Source: an uncultured Eubacteriales bacterium (GTDB lineage Bacteria; Bacillota; Clostridia; Oscillospirales; Acutalibacteraceae). Taken from it: DNA of 30,028 nt. The notes under the pieces are model-generated. The model was not told the origin of the DNA. It saw only the letters and a program-made list of their open reading frames with translations, and made no database searches. The first letter of the stretch is position 1. Each line of letters starts with the position of its first letter. The stretch spans positions 1-30,028 of the forward strand of contig CATZCM010000020.1 in the NCBI GenBank assembly GCA_958417225.1. Reading direction: 5' to 3'. The translations under genes and the position numbers were made by a program. Of the stretch, positions 1-9,074 are shown piece by piece.

Positions 1-3000
1 GAAGGTGTGAAAAGTATAGGAAATATGGCATTTGGTGGTTGTACTAGTTTAGAGTCCGTGACGATACCGAGTAGTGTAAAAGTTATAGGTAATGGAACAT
101 TTTATGGAATAGAAAAATTAAGTTTGATATTTGCGCCTAATAGTGAATTAGAAAGCATAGATCAAAATTTTATTAATTATCCCATTGATATTTACGTGTC
201 TGAAAGTGATTATGAAAGGTTGAAAAAGTTATTTGAAAATAGATTCATAAATATGATAAAGTACCATTTATATGCAATGGATGATGTCAATGAATCCGAA
301 ATTACAGTGAGTTGTGTTACTAGGTATGGTAAGATAGAAAGTGCAACACTTAAGTTAGCGGAGCCTATAAATTTATATTATGATAAAAGACCCAAGGAAG
401 CAACGCTTGAGGGTGTCGAAAAGTTCAAGGCTTTGACTGGCTGTAAAGAAGACTTGAAGGTTGATTATTATGAAAAGGGTACTCGATGCAAATTGGAGGG
501 TGCACCAATAGAACCTGGGGAGTATAATGCAGTAGTTACTTATGATGGATTTAGAGTTAGTGTAACTTTTAAAATAAAACAGGAAGTTATTATAGGAAAT
601 TTTGTATATGCATTAGGTAGCAGTGGTATGGAACTTTGTAGCTATACGGAAAATTTAGAAAAGGACATCGAAAACAGGTTAGTAGAAATCCCTGAATCAG
701 TATATTATTTAGGTTCACGGTATCAAGTAACAAAAATTTGTAATGACGCGTTTTATGGTTGTAGTTTTTTAAAAGAACTAAAAGTTCCAAGGCATGTAAA
801 TTATATCGCAGAAACAACGTTTAAAGGATGCAAGAATCTAAAAAAAGTTATGTTTGCTCCAAATAGTGTGCTGGCTAATAAAGACAGCGATTATTATTTA
901 GGTAAGGGTATGTTTGATGACACTGCAGCATATAAAGTTGAGGTGTGTGTGCATGAAAATTCAGATAATGCGGCTGGAATGGAAGCAAAGTTTAAAGATG
1001 TTGACAAAATAGATTATAAGGTACATGAGTTTGGTTTTGAAGAGGCAACTTGTAAGCATAAAGGAATAGGTTTATGCCATGACGATAGTAACTCATGCGG
1101 GGATTTTGAGTATAACCCATTGGGGCATATTTGTGATACACAATGGAGTGAAGATGGTAAACATATAGATGAATGTACAAGAGAAGGGTGTGAAAATGAA
1201 GGTGGAGATGAAGAAAATGTATATTTTATAGAAAATTGGAATGATGATGTTTATACGAGGACATGTAGTAAATGTGAAAAATGTGGTGTAATTGCCCTGT
1301 TGGGGCCTGAAAATGTATTTTATGATGGAAAACCTAAAGAGGCTTATGTTTATTTATTTGAAGAAAATAAAGATATTTTATTAAAGAACGGTATTAAAGA
1401 AGAAGAACTTAAAATAGATTATTACCAAATTAAGGATAATAATCAGGGGGAAATTGTATCGGATGGCTTACTTGAAAAATTAGAAAGTGCACCTAGTGAT
1501 ATTGGTAAGTATGAAGCTAGATTGCAGATAGGAAAAGATTATATACGGGTAAGATTTGAAATAAAATGCGACCATAGCAAATCTGAAACAGGTTCAAAAT
1601 GTACGGAAAAAGGAAAATGTTCAGTTTGTGGCAAGGATATGGATGCTGTGGGGCATGTTTGGAGTAGATGGCAATCAGATGCTGAAAAGCATTGGCGTGA
1701 ATGTACACGTGATGGTTGTTCGGACAAAAAGTATGAAGAGGTACATATGTATAGTGATTGGCAGGATGGGACTAAGGGACAAAGAATGCGCAAATGTGCT
1801 GTTTGCGAAAAGATAGAAGTGTGTGGGCATGATGATGCTCAGTGGAAAGTTTTAGCTGATGGTAGAAGCCAGAAGGTGTGTGCGAGATGCCAAAAAGTAA
1901 TGGAAACATGCTCGCATAAAACGATCAACTGGAATAGTAATACGGGTAAAGGAAAATGTACTGTTTGTGGATATGAAAAAACGTGCCCACATGAAAAGTA
2001 TAGTTGGGATAGTGAAACGGGAGAAAAGAAGTGTAGCACATGCCAAAAAGTAATGGAAACATGTTCGCATAAAACGATTAACTGGGATAGTGGAACGGGT
2101 AAAGGAAAATGTACTGTTTGTGGATATGGAAAAACGTGCCTACATGAAAATTATAGTTGGGATAGTGAAACGGGAGAAAAGAAGTGTAGCACATGCCAAA
2201 AAGTAATGGAAACATGTTCGCATAAAACGATTAACTGGGATAGTAAAGCGGGTGAAGGAAAATGTACTGTTTGTGGATACGTAAAAACGTGCCCACATGA
2301 AAAGTATAGTTGGGATAGTGAAACGGATAAAGGAACATGTACTGTTTGTGGATACGTAAAAACGTGCTTGCATGAAAATTATAGTTGGGATAGTGAAACG
2401 GGAGAAAAGAAGTGTAGTACATGCCAAAGAGTGCTGGAAACATGTAAGCATGTTGGTAGCACTAAGTGGCAGATGGATTTTACAGAGGCATCATCTGGTA
2501 TTTGGTTAACATGTACTGTTTGTAAAATGAAATTCGAAAAATGTGAACATGAAAATGTAAAATGGGAAGATTCAGATGATTATGTAAGAAGGAAAAAATG
2601 CTGTAAATGTGGAATCGAGCTGGGTTTGTGTTATCATCCTAATTGTAAATGGCAAATAAATGATACGTATCATTGGAAGGAATGCAGTGATTGTGATGGG
2701 CAGATTTCAGAAATACATGATTTTGATATGTCAGGTTCGGGGAAGATGGATGTTCGTTGTAAAGTTTGTGGGTATAAGTTATCAGTGTTAGGATCATGCG
2801 AAGACATGTATGGGATAACGTATGAGTTGCAAAGTAATGGTGAAGCTCATATGAAAAAACAGGATTGCGCAAGAGAAACAATTATAATTCCAGAAGAAGT
2901 TTATGATAGTGTAGGTAAAGCATATAAAGTTACAAGAATCTGTGGTGATGCATTGAAGTTTCAGAATGACGTTATAAAAACAGTAATTATTTCAAAAAAT

Positions 3001-4188
3001 GTGAACTACATTGATAGATATGCTTTTGCTGGTTGTAGGGGGCTTGAAAGGTTAGTATTTTTGCCAGGTAGTGCATTTAGCAAAAAATCAAGCAAAAAAT
3101 TAAGCAGGTATACATTTAATCATTGTAATGCTAATGTAAAAGTAAGTTTTCATGAAGCGACTAATGATGTTATAAAAAATATGTTTTCTCTGGCTATTGG
3201 TAAGAACGGTTCAAAATTAGAATTTCATAGTGATTATGAATTAAGAAAGCCTACGTGTTATAATAGTGGTACATTAAAATGTTCGAATGAAGAAATTTGG
3301 ATTCCTCAATCAACCCATGAATGGAAGGTTAAGAAACAAACCGCGATTTCTACAGTTTATCGCTGCGTGTATTGTAAAAAGGATTTTACAGTTAATACCC
3401 CTAAAAATAATGGTGATTTGTTTAATACTAATCTTATTGATTGTTTATCAAAAGAAGATGTAACAAAGGTAATTGGAGATACAATAGAAATGAAAATAGA
3501 GGAAAAGTCCGTGTCTCAAGTAGAAGGAGCAAGCAAAAATGCCATGTACTTTGATATTACGTTTACATGTGGAGATGGCAGTAAAATTACAAAGTTTGAA
3601 AAACCTGTAAAAATTAAACTTTCTCTTGGAAAGCATAATCCACGTGGGGCTGAGTTATGGTGTTGGCACGATGGAAAACCGTTTAAAATTAAGAATTTTG
3701 ATGTTGAAGAGAAAAACGGCAAGTTTTGGATTACATTTGAGTCTAAACAATTTTCTGTATATGAGATAAGAGGGGTGTACTATACGATAGATGATGGTGA
3801 GATAATAAAAAATGATGATGGCAGTTTTACAGTGAAGATTAAAGAGGATTTATCGGATAGGGACGAAATGAGAGCAGAATCGAAATTGTTGCAGAACATA
3901 TTATCTTCTGGAAGTAAAGTATACATTGTAGATGATAAAGAAAACAAGTTTGAGATTATAGAAAATAGTGTAGATGAAGATGGTAAGTTAATGACACTTA
4001 AATTTAGAGAAGTGTTGCTTGAAGATCCTATCGAAGTTGAGCAAGAGGAAGTAAATACGACTATGGATCAAGTTACAGATAATTTTAAAACGGGTGACAC
4101 TAACAATATAGCGTTTTTAATAACACTTATGTTTTTAGCGTTAACTCTGGGTTTATTAACTGTAAGAAAGAGAAAATTTGAAAAATAA
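1..4188 (+). CDS. BspA-like Cys-rich surface protein, copy 1 (5' partial)
   Basis: Large exported protein of the BspA/LRR_5 class, probably an adhesin or host- or matrix-facing surface protein. The frame is open from base 1, and the first visible residues match the first LRR of the downstream paralogue (about residue 75), so the N-terminus and signal peptide lie outside the window. Order seen: LRR motif (CTSLESVTIPSSVKVIG, bases 49-99), Ig-like YDG-type module (about 380-580), second LRR (about 740-870), second Ig-like module (about 1310-1570), a long CxxC/His region (about 1560-2780) with a tandem array, third LRR (about 2940-3090), a beta-rich C-terminal module, then KTGD, a hydrophobic segment and an RKRKFEK tail, as in wall- or membrane-anchored proteins. 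The many cysteines are unusual for a Gram-positive exported protein. The family assignment is firm; the function is inferred. Confidence 0.88.
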   Translation, partial: EGVKSIGNMAFGGCTSLESVTIPSSVKVIGNGTFYGIEKLSLIFAPNSELESIDQNFINYPIDIYVSESDYERLKKLFENRFINMIKYHLYAMDDVNESEITVSCVTRYGKIESATLKLAEPINLYYDKRPKEATLEGVEKFKALTGCKEDLKVDYYEKGTRCKLEGAPIEPGEYNAVVTYDGFRVSVTFKIKQEVIIGNFVYALGSSGMELCSYTENLEKDIENRLVEIPESVYYLGSRYQVTKICNDAFYGCSFLKELKVPRHVNYIAETTFKGCKNLKKVMFAPNSVLANKDSDYYLGKGMFDDTAAYKVEVCVHENSDNAAGMEAKFKDVDKIDYKVHEFGFEEATCKHKGIGLCHDDSNSCGDFEYNPLGHICDTQWSEDGKHIDECTREGCENEGGDEENVYFIENWNDDVYTRTCSKCEKCGVIALLGPENVFYDGKPKEAYVYLFEENKDILLKNGIKEEELKIDYYQIKDNNQGEIVSDGLLEKLESAPSDIGKYEARLQIGKDYIRVRFEIKCDHSKSETGSKCTEKGKCSVCGKDMDAVGHVWSRWQSDAEKHWRECTRDGCSDKKYEEVHMYSDWQDGTKGQRMRKCAVCEKIEVCGHDDAQWKVLADGRSQKVCARCQKVMETCSHKTINWNSNTGKGKCTVCGYEKTCPHEKYSWDSETGEKKCSTCQKVMETCSHKTINWDSGTGKGKCTVCGYGKTCLHENYSWDSETGEKKCSTCQKVMETCSHKTINWDSKAGEGKCTVCGYVKTCPHEKYSWDSETDKGTCTVCGYVKTCLHENYSWDSETGEKKCSTCQRVLETCKHVGSTKWQMDFTEASSGIWLTCTVCKMKFEKCEHENVKWEDSDDYVRRKKCCKCGIELGLCYHPNCKWQINDTYHWKECSDCDGQISEIHDFDMSGSGKMDVRCKVCGYKLSVLGSCEDMYGITYELQSNGEAHMKKQDCARETIIIPEEVYDSVGKAYKVTRICGDALKFQNDVIKTVIISKNVNYIDRYAFAGCRGLERLVFLPGSAFSKKSSKKLSRYTFNHCNANVKVSFHEATNDVIKNMFSLAIGKNGSKLEFHSDYELRKPTCYNSGTLKCSNEEIWIPQSTHEWKVKKQTAISTVYRCVYCKKDFTVNTPKNNGDLFNTNLIDCLSKEDVTKVIGDTIEMKIEEKSVSQVEGASKNAMYFDITFTCGDGSKITKFEKPVKIKLSLGKHNPRGAELWCWHDGKPFKIKNFDVEEKNGKFWITFESKQFSVYEIRGVYYTIDDGEIIKNDDGSFTVKIKEDLSDRDEMRAESKLLQNILSSGSKVYIVDDKENKFEIIENSVDEDGKLMTLKFREVLLEDPIEVEQEEVNTTMDQVTDNFKTGDTNNIAFLITLMFLALTLGLLTVRKRKFEK
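1901..2434 (+). repeat. In-frame tandem CxxC/His repeat array (153-nt period)
   Basis: Within copy 1 the unit beginning TGGAAACATG recurs at 1901, 2054 and 2207, an exact 153-nt (51-residue) period. It next recurs at 2435 after 228 nt, which is one unit plus an extra half unit of 75 nt. Each half unit encodes C-x-H, then W-D/N-S, then C-x-x-C, so a full unit has two similar ~25-residue halves. Units are nearly identical in DNA, which implies recent expansion by slippage or unequal recombination. The downstream paralogue lacks this expanded array. Confidence 0.9.
2690..2935 (+). repeat. 246-nt block identical to 7432-7677
   Basis: Comparing the two surface-protein genes base by base, 2690-2935 and 7432-7677 are identical over 246 nt. 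The DNA on both sides differs at many positions. The block encodes the end of the CxxC region and the start of the third LRR region. Such an island of perfect identity inside diverged paralogues is the usual sign of recent gene conversion. Confidence 0.92.
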
Positions 4189-4204
4189 TAACATAAAATA
4201 AATG

Positions 4205-4236
4205 ACCACTAAAAGTTTAAAAAGACTTTTAGTGGC
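4205..4236 (+). terminator. Hairpin after surface-protein copy 1
   Basis: CCACTAAAAG (4206-4215) pairs perfectly with CTTTTAGTGG (4226-4235) around a 10-nt loop, 18 nt after the stop codon. The following bases are AT-rich (CTAAATTTATG) but not a clean T-run, so termination may be weak. The same hairpin follows copy 2. Confidence 0.65.
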
Positions 4237-4555
4237 TAAATTTATGTATGTAGTTGGTTTATATCTATGGATTTTATGATTAGATACAGAGTAGCTGAAA
4301 GTCGGGTAATTGTGTGTTTAAAAGATTAAATATTGAATTTTTTAAAATGGAATTATTGTTAATATTTGGTTTTTTGCAATAATTTAATATTTTGCGAAAA
4401 ATTTGTGATTTAGAAGATAGAATGCAGGTTTATAGATATTAGTAAATGCTCAATAGATGCAACTGGATTTGTAAAGACGATTGCTTTTTTGTGAGTGGTA
4501 TAGAGAGGTGTAATTTTTTTGATATTTGCATAAATTTACTGAGAGTTTGGAGTAG

Positions 4556-4629
4556 CTGAAAGAATTTTGAGAAAAACAGTGTAAGCATAACATCTAAAAC
4601 AGAGGATGATATTGAAGTGCTTGAAATTA
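4556..4629 (-). pseudogene. Relic of the spoIIM 3' end
   Basis: Read on the minus strand, this segment encodes S-V-L-D-V-M-L-T-L-F-F-S-K-F-F-Q-L, matching the last residues of the intact SpoIIM at 9407-10099 (SVLDVILTLFFSKFFQLF). The match stops near 4630, where the rest of spoIIM would begin, and no spoIIM sequence continues to the right. The in-frame stop of the intact gene is absent because 16 nt present in the intact copy are missing here. It is best explained as the edge of the tandem duplication, which copied the convergent neighbour's tail with the surface-protein gene. It is not expected to be functional. Confidence 0.8.
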
Positions 4630-4841
4630 TATCTAGTTAGTTATTAAGAAGTATTAAAGTTAACAAAGTAATTTAAAGGGATATCTGAATAAATTAAAAA
4701 TATAAAAGAATTTGCTTTGCTAATAAACATATTAAAACTCAATTGTTGGCAGTTGTTTTAGTGAAATAACATTGTTTTATTTGTGTTTTTTTAACAAAAT
4801 GACAAAAAGATAATTTAAATTAAGTTTACAGTAATAATTTG

Positions 4842-4870
4842 TTGACTTTTGTAATAGTGTGTAATATAAT
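4842..4870 (+). promoter_or_regulatory. Sigma-A promoter for surface-protein copy 2
   Basis: TTGACT (4842-4847), a 17-nt spacer and a perfect TATAAT (4865-4870). Transcription would start near 4877, giving a leader of about 305 nt before the gene at 5184. I recognise no known riboswitch class in that leader. The stretch 4631-4841 before the promoter is AT-rich and holds no gene that I can see. Confidence 0.75.
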
Positions 4871-5043
4871 ACATATATGGAATTTAATTTTTAGATTTAT
4901 AAAATAAAGTAACTCTCTGTGATCGTTCTTATAGCAGGATGTATGTTTCGTGCAAAATGGAAATTAAAGGGTAGGGTAAGGTTGTTTACGTAGCGATTTA
5001 GTATGGGAGGAGGTACAAAAATATATGACATTGGTTTAAGGTA

Positions 5044-5157
5044 TTGAAAACAGATATTGATAATGGTCTGGTGTTTGGTTTTATTATGTTAATTTTGGTA
5101 TATGGAATTTATTATGAAACAGAGTTTCGGATTTTTAGCTTTAATTTAACAAAATAA
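5044..5157 (+). other. Possible 37-codon membrane-peptide ORF in the leader
   Basis: A TTG-initiated frame lies inside the long leader of the surface-protein gene. It encodes K-T-D-I-D-N-G, then a hydrophobic stretch (LVFGFIMLILVYGIYY) that could span a membrane, then a short polar tail. A strong Shine-Dalgarno (GGGAGGAGG, 5005-5013) lies too far upstream for this TTG and better fits an ATG at 5025 that reads only four codons (MTLV, stop). It could be a leader peptide, a decayed gene fragment or chance. Confidence 0.2.
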
Positions 5158-5183
5158 TAGCTTTTGTCAGGAGGGGTTTATGG

Positions 5184-8100
5184 ATGAAAAGTAAAACTTG
5201 GTCGCTATTTTTGTCTTTGGTAATAATGACGTTAATGCTGCCAGCGCTTCAATTGCGTGCTAGAGCGGAGGAGTTTGAATTTAACGGTCTAAGGTATGTA
5301 TATTCTAGTGATTATTCGTCTGTATATGTTGTTGGGTACGGAGAGGGATTAAGTGCAGATCTTATAATACCAGAAGAAATTGAGGTCGATGGTACTACTT
5401 ATCCTATAAGTTATATAGGTTCTAATGCATTTGAAAATTGTACTAGTTTAAAATCTGTGACGATACCGAGTAGTGTGAAAAAAATAGGGGAAAAGGCGTT
5501 CTACATACGTGGAAATTTAAAATTGATATTTGCTCCTAACAGTAACTTAACAGAAGCAAATGGCATATTTAATCGTTATTTAACGGACGTTTTTGTTTTT
5601 GAAGGTGATTATGAAGGGTTTTGTAATTTATTTAGAAATGTAAATATAGTAAAGTACTCCTTATCTGCGGTGAGTAATAATGGGTCCGAAATTACAGTGA
5701 GTTATGTTGCTGCTATATACGGTCAGATAAAAAGTGTAACACTTAAGTTAGTTGAGCCTGCAAATTTATATTATGATAAAGGGCCAAAGGAAGCAATGTT
5801 TGATGGTATCGAAAAGTTTAAGAACTTTATTGGATGTAAAGAAGACTTGAAGGTTGATTACTATAAAAATGGAATTCTATTGACAAGTGCACCAGTAGAA
5901 CCGGGAAAGTATGATGCGGTGGTTACTTATGACGTAGCAAGAGCTAGTGTAACTTTTGAAATAAAAGAGGGGGTTGTTATAGGCGACTTTGTATATACGT
6001 TAAATAAAGATTTTACAGCATATCTTTGTAGCTATACTGGAAATTTAGAGAGAAACAGCCCGAATGGGGTAGTAGAAATTCCTGAAATAGTATCTTATTT
6101 AGGTTCAAGGTATCGGATAACAAAAATTTGTGATGGTGCATTTTACAATTGTAGGTTTTTGCAGGATTTAAAAGTTCAAAGATATGTAAGTTATATTTCA
6201 GATACAGCGTTTAAAGGATGTAAGAATTTAAAAAAAGTTATGATTGCTCCAAATAGTGCGTTAGCTAGTAATAATGTTGATTGTTATTTAGGTAAGGGTA
6301 TGTTTGATGATACTGTAGCAAAAATAGTCGAGGTGTGTGTGCATGAAAATTCAGTTGGTTCTAATAAAGTAAGGGAAAGGTTTAAGGATGTAAATAAAAT
6401 AGATTATAAGGTACATGAGTTTGATTTTAAGGATGCTGGGTGTAAGAGTAGTGGAGTAGGTTCCTGTAATGATGGGGATAATTGTTGCGGGGTGTTTGAA
6501 TATAACCCATTGGGGCATATTTGCGTTACAAAATGGAGTGAAGATGGTAAACATATAGATAAATGCATAAGAGAAGGATGCGAAGACAAATTAGAAAAAG
6601 TTGATTTTAAAGAAAATTGGGAGAATAATGTTTATATGAGGATATGTAGTAAATGTGAACAGTGTGGCGTAATTATTCTTAATGGGCCTGGAAATGTATT
6701 TTATGACGGAAATCCTAAGAAAGCTTCTTGGATTTTCCAGGATGGAGATAAAAAGATTTTATTAAATAATGGTATTGAAGAAAAAAATCTTAAAATAGAT
6801 TATTATCGAGTTGTGAATAATGGTCAAGGTGGGAATGATTCATTTGAAAAAATAGAATATGCACCTATAGATGTTGGTAAATATGAAGCTAGATTGCAGA
6901 TAAAAGAAGGTTGTGAATTACGAGTAAGATTTGAAATAAAATGCGACCATAGTAAATCTAAAACAGTCTCAACATGTACGAAAAGCGTAGAATGTTCAAT
7001 TTGTGGTGAAAATTTAGATGCCATAGGGCATGATTGGGGAGAATTGAAATCAGATGATAAATTTCATTGGCTTGAATGCACACATGATGGTTGTTCAGCA
7101 AGAAAAAATGAAGCGGTACATGTGTATAGTGATTGGCGACATTTAAATCAAGAGGCAAGTACGCGTGAATGTACTGTTTGCAAAAGGATGGAAGTGTGTA
7201 CACATGAAAATGGAAAAAGGAAGGCTTTGGGAGATGGGGTAGAATTTAATTGTGAGAAATGTAGAAAGTATGTGCTGTGCCTACATGAAAAAGGTCAATT
7301 TAAATGGGTATATTTAGATGATGGTAGCAGGAAGAAAATATGTACTAATTGCGGATTAACTATGAACTCGTGTGATCATAAGAGGTACAAATGGAAAAAT
7401 GATGATACATACCATTGGAAAGAATGTAGTAATTGTGATGGGCAGATTTCAGAAATACATGATTTTGATATGTCAGGTTCGGGGAAGATGGATGTTCGTT
7501 GTAAAGTTTGTGGGTATAAGTTATCAGTGTTAGGATCATGCGAAGACATGTATGGGATAACGTATGAGTTGCAAAGTAATGGTGAAGCTCATATGAAAAA
7601 ACAGGATTGCGCAAGAGAAACAATTATAATTCCAGAAGAAGTTTATGATAGTGTAGGTAAAGCATATAAAGTTACAAAAATCTGTGGTAATGCATTAAAA
7701 TTTCAGAATGACGTTATAAAAACAGTAATTATTTCAAAAAATGTGAACTTTATTGATGAGTATGCTTTTGCTGGCTGTAGGGGGCTTAAAAAGTTAGTAT
7801 TTTTATCTGGTAGTGCATTTAGCAAAGAATCAAGCAAACAATTAAGCTGGAAGACATTTTGGCATTGTAATGCAAATGTAAAAGTAAGTTTTTATGAAGC
7901 AGCTAATGATGTTATAAAAAATATGTTTTCTCGGGCTATTGGTAAAAACGGTTCAAAATTAGAATTTCATAGTGATTATGAGTTAAAAAAGCCTACGTGT
8001 TTTTATGATGGTACATTAAAATGTTCGAATGAAGAAATTTGTATTCCTCGATTACCACATGAATGGAAGATTGAGAAACAAACAGCGATTTCTACAGTTT

Positions 8101-9074
8101 ACCGCTGCTTGTATTGTAAAAAGGATTTTACAGTTAATACTCATAAAAATAGTAATGGCGGCTTGTTTAACACTAATCTTATGAATTGTTTATCACCTGT
8201 AGGTAGAGATTCTGTAATTGAGCGAGGAAGTACAGTAGAAGTGAAAGTCGAGGAAAAATCTGCGTCTCAAGTAGAAGGAGCAATTAAAACTGCAGTGTAC
8301 TTTGATATTACGTTTACATGTGGAGATGGCAGTAAAATTACAGAGTTTGAAAAACCTGTAAGATTTAAGTTATCTCTTGGAGGACGTAATCCACGTGGGG
8401 CTGAGTTATGGTGTTGGCACGATGGGAAACAATCAAAAATTCAGAAATTTGATATTGAAGAGCAGGATGGGAGGTTTTGGGTTGCGTTTGAGTCTACAAA
8501 ATTTTCTATATATGAGATAAGAGGGGTGTACTATACTATAGATGATAGAGAAATAACAAAAAATGATAGTGGTAGTTTTACAGTGAAAATTAAAGAGGAT
8601 TTAACGGGTATGGAAGAAATAAGAGTAAAGTCGAAATTATTGAAATCAATATTATCATCCGGTAGTAAAGTGTATATTGTGGATGACAAAAAAATTCCAT
8701 TTGAGATTATAAAAAGTAGCGTAGATAAAGATAGCGATCTAATAACACTTGAATTTAAGGAGATATGGCCTGATGATTTTGAACAAAATGAAGAATTTGA
8801 AATGATTACACGTTCAGATAGAGACGAATGGCCGGGGGATTCTGACGAAATTAATCAGGATGAAAATGGTGAAATAATTACACCTGAAACTAAGGAAGGG
8901 TTGCCTGAAGATACTATCGAAGCTGAGCAAGAGGAAGTAAATAAAACTATGGATCAAGTTACAGATAATTTTAAAACGGGTGACACTAACAATATAATGT
9001 TTTTAATAACACTTATGTTTTTAGCGTTAGCACTGGGTTCATTAACTGTAAGAAAGAGAAAATTTGAAAAATAA
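5184..9074 (+). CDS. BspA-like Cys-rich surface protein, copy 2 (complete)
   Basis: 1296-residue exported protein paralogous to the gene just upstream. The signal peptide (about residues 1-28, basic start, hydrophobic core, A-R-A end) is followed by an LRR_5/BspA motif (about 74-100), an Ig-like YDG module (193-258), a second LRR region (315-358), a second Ig-like module (502-588), a CxxC/His-rich region (to about 750), a third LRR (about 858-880), a beta-rich module (about 1010-1115), an acidic linker missing from copy 1, then KTGD, a hydrophobic segment and RKRKFEK. An AGGAGGGG Shine-Dalgarno at 5169-5176 supports ATG 5184; the overlapping ATG at 5180 reads only MDEK then stop. LRR_5 proteins of this kind are usually adhesins, but the ligand here is unknown. 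The CxxC pairs with nearby His could bind zinc or form disulfides (inference). Confidence 0.9.
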   Translation: MKSKTWSLFLSLVIMTLMLPALQLRARAEEFEFNGLRYVYSSDYSSVYVVGYGEGLSADLIIPEEIEVDGTTYPISYIGSNAFENCTSLKSVTIPSSVKKIGEKAFYIRGNLKLIFAPNSNLTEANGIFNRYLTDVFVFEGDYEGFCNLFRNVNIVKYSLSAVSNNGSEITVSYVAAIYGQIKSVTLKLVEPANLYYDKGPKEAMFDGIEKFKNFIGCKEDLKVDYYKNGILLTSAPVEPGKYDAVVTYDVARASVTFEIKEGVVIGDFVYTLNKDFTAYLCSYTGNLERNSPNGVVEIPEIVSYLGSRYRITKICDGAFYNCRFLQDLKVQRYVSYISDTAFKGCKNLKKVMIAPNSALASNNVDCYLGKGMFDDTVAKIVEVCVHENSVGSNKVRERFKDVNKIDYKVHEFDFKDAGCKSSGVGSCNDGDNCCGVFEYNPLGHICVTKWSEDGKHIDKCIREGCEDKLEKVDFKENWENNVYMRICSKCEQCGVIILNGPGNVFYDGNPKKASWIFQDGDKKILLNNGIEEKNLKIDYYRVVNNGQGGNDSFEKIEYAPIDVGKYEARLQIKEGCELRVRFEIKCDHSKSKTVSTCTKSVECSICGENLDAIGHDWGELKSDDKFHWLECTHDGCSARKNEAVHVYSDWRHLNQEASTRECTVCKRMEVCTHENGKRKALGDGVEFNCEKCRKYVLCLHEKGQFKWVYLDDGSRKKICTNCGLTMNSCDHKRYKWKNDDTYHWKECSNCDGQISEIHDFDMSGSGKMDVRCKVCGYKLSVLGSCEDMYGITYELQSNGEAHMKKQDCARETIIIPEEVYDSVGKAYKVTKICGNALKFQNDVIKTVIISKNVNFIDEYAFAGCRGLKKLVFLSGSAFSKESSKQLSWKTFWHCNANVKVSFYEAANDVIKNMFSRAIGKNGSKLEFHSDYELKKPTCFYDGTLKCSNEEICIPRLPHEWKIEKQTAISTVYRCLYCKKDFTVNTHKNSNGGLFNTNLMNCLSPVGRDSVIERGSTVEVKVEEKSASQVEGAIKTAVYFDITFTCGDGSKITEFEKPVRFKLSLGGRNPRGAELWCWHDGKQSKIQKFDIEEQDGRFWVAFESTKFSIYEIRGVYYTIDDREITKNDSGSFTVKIKEDLTGMEEIRVKSKLLKSILSSGSKVYIVDDKKIPFEIIKSSVDKDSDLITLEFKEIWPDDFEQNEEFEMITRSDRDEWPGDSDEINQDENGEIITPETKEGLPEDTIEAEQEEVNKTMDQVTDNFKTGDTNNIMFLITLMFLALALGSLTVRKRKFEK
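7432..7677 (+). repeat. 246-nt block identical to 2690-2935
   Basis: Second member of the perfectly identical block shared by the two surface-protein genes. The first mismatches outside it are at 7431 and 7678. It encodes about residues 750-831 of copy 2. Confidence 0.92.

Larger units (their letters stand above)
4189..4630 (+). repeat. Duplicated downstream arm, first copy
   Basis: The DNA after copy 1 aligns with 9075-9490 after copy 2. Shared parts are the terminator-like hairpin, a stretch beginning TATGTATGTAGTTGG, a stretch containing TTTGTAAAGACGATTGC, and the spoIIM end. Copy 1 has about 40 extra bases near 4269-4310. The arm is diverged but clearly homologous, so the duplicated unit (about 4.86 kb offset) includes more than the surface-protein gene. 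Confidence 0.88.

Noticed and set aside
2140..2451. Minus-strand open frame of about 100 codons across the CxxC repeats
   Set aside because: It mirrors the repeated plus-strand coding sequence, has no ribosome-binding site, and exists because the same repeat lacks stops in that frame.
4877..5183. Riboswitch in the surface-protein leader
   Set aside because: The length fits, but I could not match any known conserved core (for example c-di-GMP, cobalamin, SAM or TPP elements).
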